The notes under the pieces are model-generated. The model was not told where the DNA came from. It saw only the letters and a list, made by a program, of their open reading frames with translations, and did no database searches. Shown piece after piece: positions 6,632-7,838 of a stretch of 7,838 nt of DNA (position 1 is its first letter; every line of letters starts with the position of its first letter). This DNA is from an uncultured Porphyromonadaceae bacterium. GTDB lineage: Bacteria > Bacteroidota > Bacteroidia > Bacteroidales > Muribaculaceae. A program made the position numbers and the translations under genes. The stretch is taken from the NCBI GenBank assembly GCA_947176355.1, contig CAMWQY010000122.1, forward strand, positions 1-7,838, in the 5' to 3' direction.

Positions 6632-7838
6632 ATGGAATCAAAGAAATTTCTCCTTCAAGAAAAAGATATACCTACAGCATGGTATAATATCGTTGCTGAT
6701 ATGCCGGTAAAGCCACAGCCAATGATCAATCCAGCTACCGGAGAGCCTCTCAAGGCAGAAGATTTGATGCCTCTTTTCTCAAAAGAAGCTTCTCTTCAAG
6801 AGATGAACTCTACAGATAGGTTTATTGAAATTCCTGAAGAGGTAAGAGAAATGTATAAGATATATCGCCCTACGCCACTTGTGAGGGCAAGAGGTCTTGA
6901 AAAGGCATTAAATACAAAAGCGCACATATATTTCAAGAATGAAAGTGTAAGTCCGGTAGGAAGCCATAAGCTTAATTCTGCAATTCCACAGGCATATTTC
7001 TGTAAAAAGGAGGGAGTTACTAATATAACAACTGAGACCGGCGCCGGACAGTGGGGGGCAGCATTATCGCTTGCAGCAAAGCACTTTGGACTTAATCTTG
7101 CTGTTTATATGGTAAAGGTGTCTTTTAATCAGAAGCCTTACCGAAGGTCGATTATGCAGACTTATGGGGCGGAAGTGATAGCATCTCCATCTATGTCAAC
7201 TAAAGCGGGACGCAAGATTATTACAGAAAATCCTACATATCAAGGTTCTTTAGGCACTGCAATTTCAGAGGCTGTTGAGCTTGCTATGGCAACCGAAAAT
7301 TGCAAGTATGTGCTTGGCTCAGTACTTAATCACGTGGCTCTTCATCAGACGGTAATTGGTCTGGAGGCAGAGAAGCAGATGGAGATGGCAGGGGAGTACC
7401 CGGATATCGTGATAGGATGTTTTGGAGGTGGAAGTAATTTCTCAGGTATTTCATTCCCATTCATGCGCCATAATTTCAGTGGCGAGCGTAATACACGATT
7501 CATAGCGGCAGAACCTGAGTCTTGTCCGAAACTGACTCGTGGAAAACTCCGATATGACTTTGGAGATGAAGCAGGATATACACCTATGATTCCTATGTAT
7601 ACGCTCGGTCATGATTTTGCTCCTGCCAATATTCATGCCGGAGGCCTTCGCTACCATGGTGCCGGCTCCGTGGTAAGCCAGCTAAAGAGCCAGGATCTAA
7701 TGGAGGCTGTAGACATACCTCAACTTGAGACCTTTGCGGCAGCAACACTTTTTGCACAGACAGAGGGAATCATTCCAGCGCCCGAAAGTTCTCATGCCAT
7801 TGCAGCTGCTATCAGAGAGGCTAAAAAAGCGAATGAAG
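6632..7838 (+). CDS. trpB: Tryptophan synthase beta chain, TrpB2 type, 3' truncated by window end
   Basis: Pyridoxal-phosphate enzyme expected to join indole and serine into tryptophan. The frame is open from the ATG at 6632 for 402 codons with no stop, and runs off the window; TrpB2 proteins are usually about 420-450 residues, so only the tail is missing. The PLP-binding lysine is K113 in GSHKLNSA, the catalytic glutamate is E135 in ETGAGQWG 22 residues later (same spacing as K87 and E109 of Salmonella TrpB), the phosphate-binding loop is GGGSN (265-269), and the C-terminal signature is EGIIPAPESSHA with E385. The W in GAGQWG, where TrpB1 has H, and the longer N-terminus mark the TrpB2 group, which is often encoded away from trpA and may act alone or as an indole scavenger. 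No trpA or other trp gene is visible. It is transcribed divergently from DUF4924-prfC. No Shine-Dalgarno sequence is seen. Confidence 0.93.
   Translation, partial: MESKKFLLQEKDIPTAWYNIVADMPVKPQPMINPATGEPLKAEDLMPLFSKEASLQEMNSTDRFIEIPEEVREMYKIYRPTPLVRARGLEKALNTKAHIYFKNESVSPVGSHKLNSAIPQAYFCKKEGVTNITTETGAGQWGAALSLAAKHFGLNLAVYMVKVSFNQKPYRRSIMQTYGAEVIASPSMSTKAGRKIITENPTYQGSLGTAISEAVELAMATENCKYVLGSVLNHVALHQTVIGLEAEKQMEMAGEYPDIVIGCFGGGSNFSGISFPFMRHNFSGERNTRFIAAEPESCPKLTRGKLRYDFGDEAGYTPMIPMYTLGHDFAPANIHAGGLRYHGAGSVVSQLKSQDLMEAVDIPQLETFAAATLFAQTEGIIPAPESSHAIAAAIREAKKANE

Noticed and set aside
7451..7657. 68-codon minus-strand open frame inside trpB2
   Set aside because: Antisense to conserved TrpB2 sequence, with no protein similarity that I can recognise.
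1..7838. Mobile element, CRISPR, defence or toxin-antitoxin system
   Set aside because: No transposase, integrase, terminal repeats, spaced direct-repeat array or small toxin-antitoxin pair was found; all long genes are housekeeping or conserved Bacteroidales genes.

Overview
The window is ordinary chromosomal DNA of a Bacteroidales bacterium. The protein flavour suggests Muribaculaceae or a close relative, but I cannot fix the family from sequence alone. The evidence is a succinate-pathway methylmalonyl-CoA mutase of Bacteroides type, a DUF4924 protein (a family I know only from Bacteroidetes), promoter-like TAnnTTTG boxes, and no clear Shine-Dalgarno sequences before the genes.

Layout. Positions 1-2087 (+) hold the large subunit of methylmalonyl-CoA mutase, cut at its 5' end by the window edge and closed by a strong hairpin at 2111-2144. 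Then come two + strand genes: a secreted protein of unknown function with PD40/beta-propeller-like repeats (2207-3463) and a PHP-family histidinol-phosphatase (3533-4375). Facing them is a tight two-gene minus-strand unit: a DUF4924 protein (6482-5934) followed after 3 nt by release factor RF3, prfC (5930-4347). The 3' ends of prfC and the phosphatase gene overlap by 29 bp. A 149-bp AT-rich divergent spacer (6483-6631) separates this unit from a + strand TrpB2-type tryptophan synthase beta chain (6632 to the window end, 3' truncated), which has no stop codon inside the window.

How the genes fit together. They do not form one pathway. The mutase belongs to the succinate-to-propionate route; the phosphatase and TrpB2 serve histidine and tryptophan synthesis but lie outside any visible his or trp operon; RF3 works in translation termination and is probably co-expressed with DUF4924. 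I see no tRNA, rRNA, CRISPR array, insertion sequence, phage gene or attachment site.

I found no convincing new multi-gene system. The points most worth a second look are the DUF4924-prfC junction (UAA and the next AUG in one frame, one codon apart), a near-leaderless promoter for that unit, the palindrome- and AAATTT-rich spacer before trpB2, and the uncharacterised secreted PD40-like protein.
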